In this document: piece after piece, positions 63,501 through 64,000 of the stretch | Layout: each line of letters opens with the position of its first letter | Position numbering within the stretch: the stretch's first letter is position 1 | NCBI RefSeq assembly: GCF_028309625.1 | Contig: NZ_JAQMHR010000002.1 | Coordinates: 483,660 to 547,659, forward strand | Source of the DNA: Trichococcus sp. K1Tr | GTDB lineage: Bacteria; Bacillota; Bacilli; Lactobacillales; Aerococcaceae | Length of the DNA: 64,000 nucleotides | Direction: 5' to 3' | Notes under the pieces: generated by a model | Seen by the model: only the letters and a program-made list of their open reading frames with translations | What the model was told of the DNA's origin: nothing | Database searches by the model: none | Program-made: the position numbers and the translations under genes

Positions 63501-64000
63501 GACGATATCGTTTCGAAAATTACTGAATTGGTTACTATCATTTATGGTAAGGATACATTGAATGAAAACCTTCAGTTCATCGCAACTCACTTAGGTATGA
63601 AGGAATCAGAAACGGCTGAAGATACGATTCGCCGCTACTTCATGAAGGATTTCTACAAGGATCATCTGAAGATTTATCAAAAACGTCCGATCTATTGGCA
63701 GTTCAGCAGCGGGAAGAAGGGCGCTTTTAAGGGTTTGATGTACTTGCACCGCTATGATAAGTACACGCTTGCGCGCATCCGTACCGACTATGTCCTGAAG
63801 CTGACGACCACTTTGAACCAACTGATCGAACATGCGCAGGTCATCATCGATGGTAACGTTTCCGCCAAAGAAGTGGCGCGTGCGCGTAAGGAAAGAGAAA
63901 CCTATGAAGCGCAGCTACAGGAGTTGCGTGAATACGATCTGATCTTGAAGCAATTGGCCGATCAGGAAATCGATTTGGATTTGGATGACGGCGTAAAATT
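60585..64000 (+). CDS. pglX: BREX adenine-specific DNA methyltransferase PglX (truncated by window edge)
   Basis: ATG 60585 (or the second ATG at 60588) has GTGAGGG upstream. The frame is open for 1138 codons to the window edge, so the C-terminal end is missing. SAM-binding motif I is VMDPAMGSGHML (about 309) and the catalytic NPPYMGS is at about 488. The large central/C-terminal section recognises the target. PglX methylates adenine in a nonpalindromic host sequence; unmethylated phage DNA is excluded. Sequence from about 61740 to 63250 is conspicuously AT-rich, the region expected to hold the target-recognition domain. Confidence 0.94.
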   Translation, partial: MMDNTALKKFAVSARHKISTGVRNRAAQFGITEQGIAPIQSLADGFIVNGHIFDNKTQTQYEHLRRRVEIDGYEAVMETASYTWFNRLVALRFMEVHDYLPIRTRILSSLKANKVEPDAVTEVLQLVDELSLDKELIYHLQDTHNTNELFKYIIEKQGMQLEKMLPNVFSPVEGDFYLLLPNDLLQDIGIIRDLITLISEESWDDIEIVGWLYQFYVSEEKDQIFSDLKKNKKIGKQSIGPATQLFTPKWIVEYLVDNSLGRLWIENNASSNLKDKLHYYLDAAEQTPEVMEQLAALKYEKFKPEDIKVMDPAMGSGHMLLHAFDVLREIYLERGYNPREIPQLIVENNLYGIDIDKRAAQLASFAIAMKARSYDRRFFSREVTFNLIGFEESNGLVLFHNTSLPNEDAVNAELENLYAQFFDAKIYGSILRLEFIEVKLIEEAIQYLRTSPVEDIIEQGYLNFEIPIIEELLEQHRLLTMRYGVVVTNPPYMGSNGMDSKLSSYVKKNYPNTKSDLFAVFMDVSTILANHNGYYAMINQQSWMFLNSFQRLRESILKNQTIIDMAHTGTRTFPEVGGEVVQNTAFVLLNSLIDSYKGRYARLIEINRTEEKAAAILNVKYTYHSDQKKFSIIPGAPIAYWVSDKIYDSFKYDTIEKYAISDGQTKTGDNNKYLRLIWEVERKTIGKGKKWVIHAKGGGYRRWFGNVDTIIDWSEKAKSHYRKDHVARIAPEYIWFRRGVSWNLISSSERFSVRLLENDSTFNLAAPSIFFDDENLNDYVLALLNSKYAEKIIRILNPTLNTNIGDVMSIPLKISRDNEIIELARVNIAISKNDWNSFETSLNFEKHPLVTESNRYSKISETYAKWNAITEERFNQLKMNEEKLNRIFIDIYSLQDELTPEVEDKDVTVRKADVKRDIRNFLSYLIGVVFGRYRLDKQGLAFAGGEFKIDEYGSYKPDKDNIIPITAEHYFEDDIVSKITELVTIIYGKDTLNENLQFIATHLGMKESETAEDTIRRYFMKDFYKDHLKIYQKRPIYWQFSSGKKGAFKGLMYLHRYDKYTLARIRTDYVLKLTTTLNQLIEHAQVIIDGNVSAKEVARARKERETYEAQLQELREYDLILKQLADQEIDLDLDDGVK

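Overview
The window reads as chromosomal DNA of a moderate-GC Firmicute, most likely a lactic-acid-type bacterium of the Carnobacteriaceae (Trichococcus-like; inference from gene content and protein style, no 16S present). Supporting signs are strong AGGAGG-type ribosome sites with frequent TTG and GTG starts, lipobox ABC lipoproteins, a T-box leader, a lysine riboswitch, a CcpA cre site and a 7-1-7 Fur box.

Layout. 1-6.2 kb: end of an unidentified gene, two small unknowns, a HAD phosphatase and a polar amino acid ABC importer operon. 6.2-19.4 kb is an accessory zone: a NERD nuclease-domain gene bracketed by two arrays of a 52-bp palindromic repeat, class I fructose-bisphosphate aldolase, a complete four-gene Wadjet (jetABCD, type II architecture) plasmid-defence operon, and directly behind it an intact IS200/IS605 element with tnpA, tnpB and a likely omega RNA. 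19.4-24.4 kb: a ferredoxin-NADP reductase divergent from a Fur-controlled iron-siderophore importer. 24.6-29.8 kb: an ABC-2 exporter operon and a hydrolase/acyltransferase/zinc-ribbon membrane protein operon. 29.9-31.5 kb: a fasciclin-domain surface protein with an unusual sorting motif, divergent from a class B sortase, sharing a promoter region with a cre site. 31.5-38.6 kb: metabolic and envelope genes, including dapA behind a lysine riboswitch and an enolase-superfamily epimerase homologue that has lost its KxK lysines. 38.8-50.8 kb: HelD, a CcdA/TlpA redox operon, a SoxB-like metallophosphatase, an AEC carrier, a probable vitamin B6 pair (ECF S component and pyridoxal kinase), panE, pepF and ywbE. 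50.9-54.5 kb: a T-box-controlled amino acid ABC importer with two tandem substrate-binding proteins. 55.7-64 kb: the first four genes of a BREX system (brxA, brxB, brxC, pglX; pglX runs off the window).

Two families of intergenic repeat arrays stand out. Family 1 (three loci, 3+4+3 copies) has a 27-bp imperfect palindrome repeated every 52 bp. Family 2 (three loci, 3+3+4 copies) has a different, CTCC/GGAG-bounded 26-27 bp palindrome repeated every 50-51 bp. I do not recognise either from described repeat families. The window thus holds two complementary defences (Wadjet against plasmids, BREX against phage), a NERD gene set between repeat arrays, and a transposon carrying its own RNA-guided nuclease.
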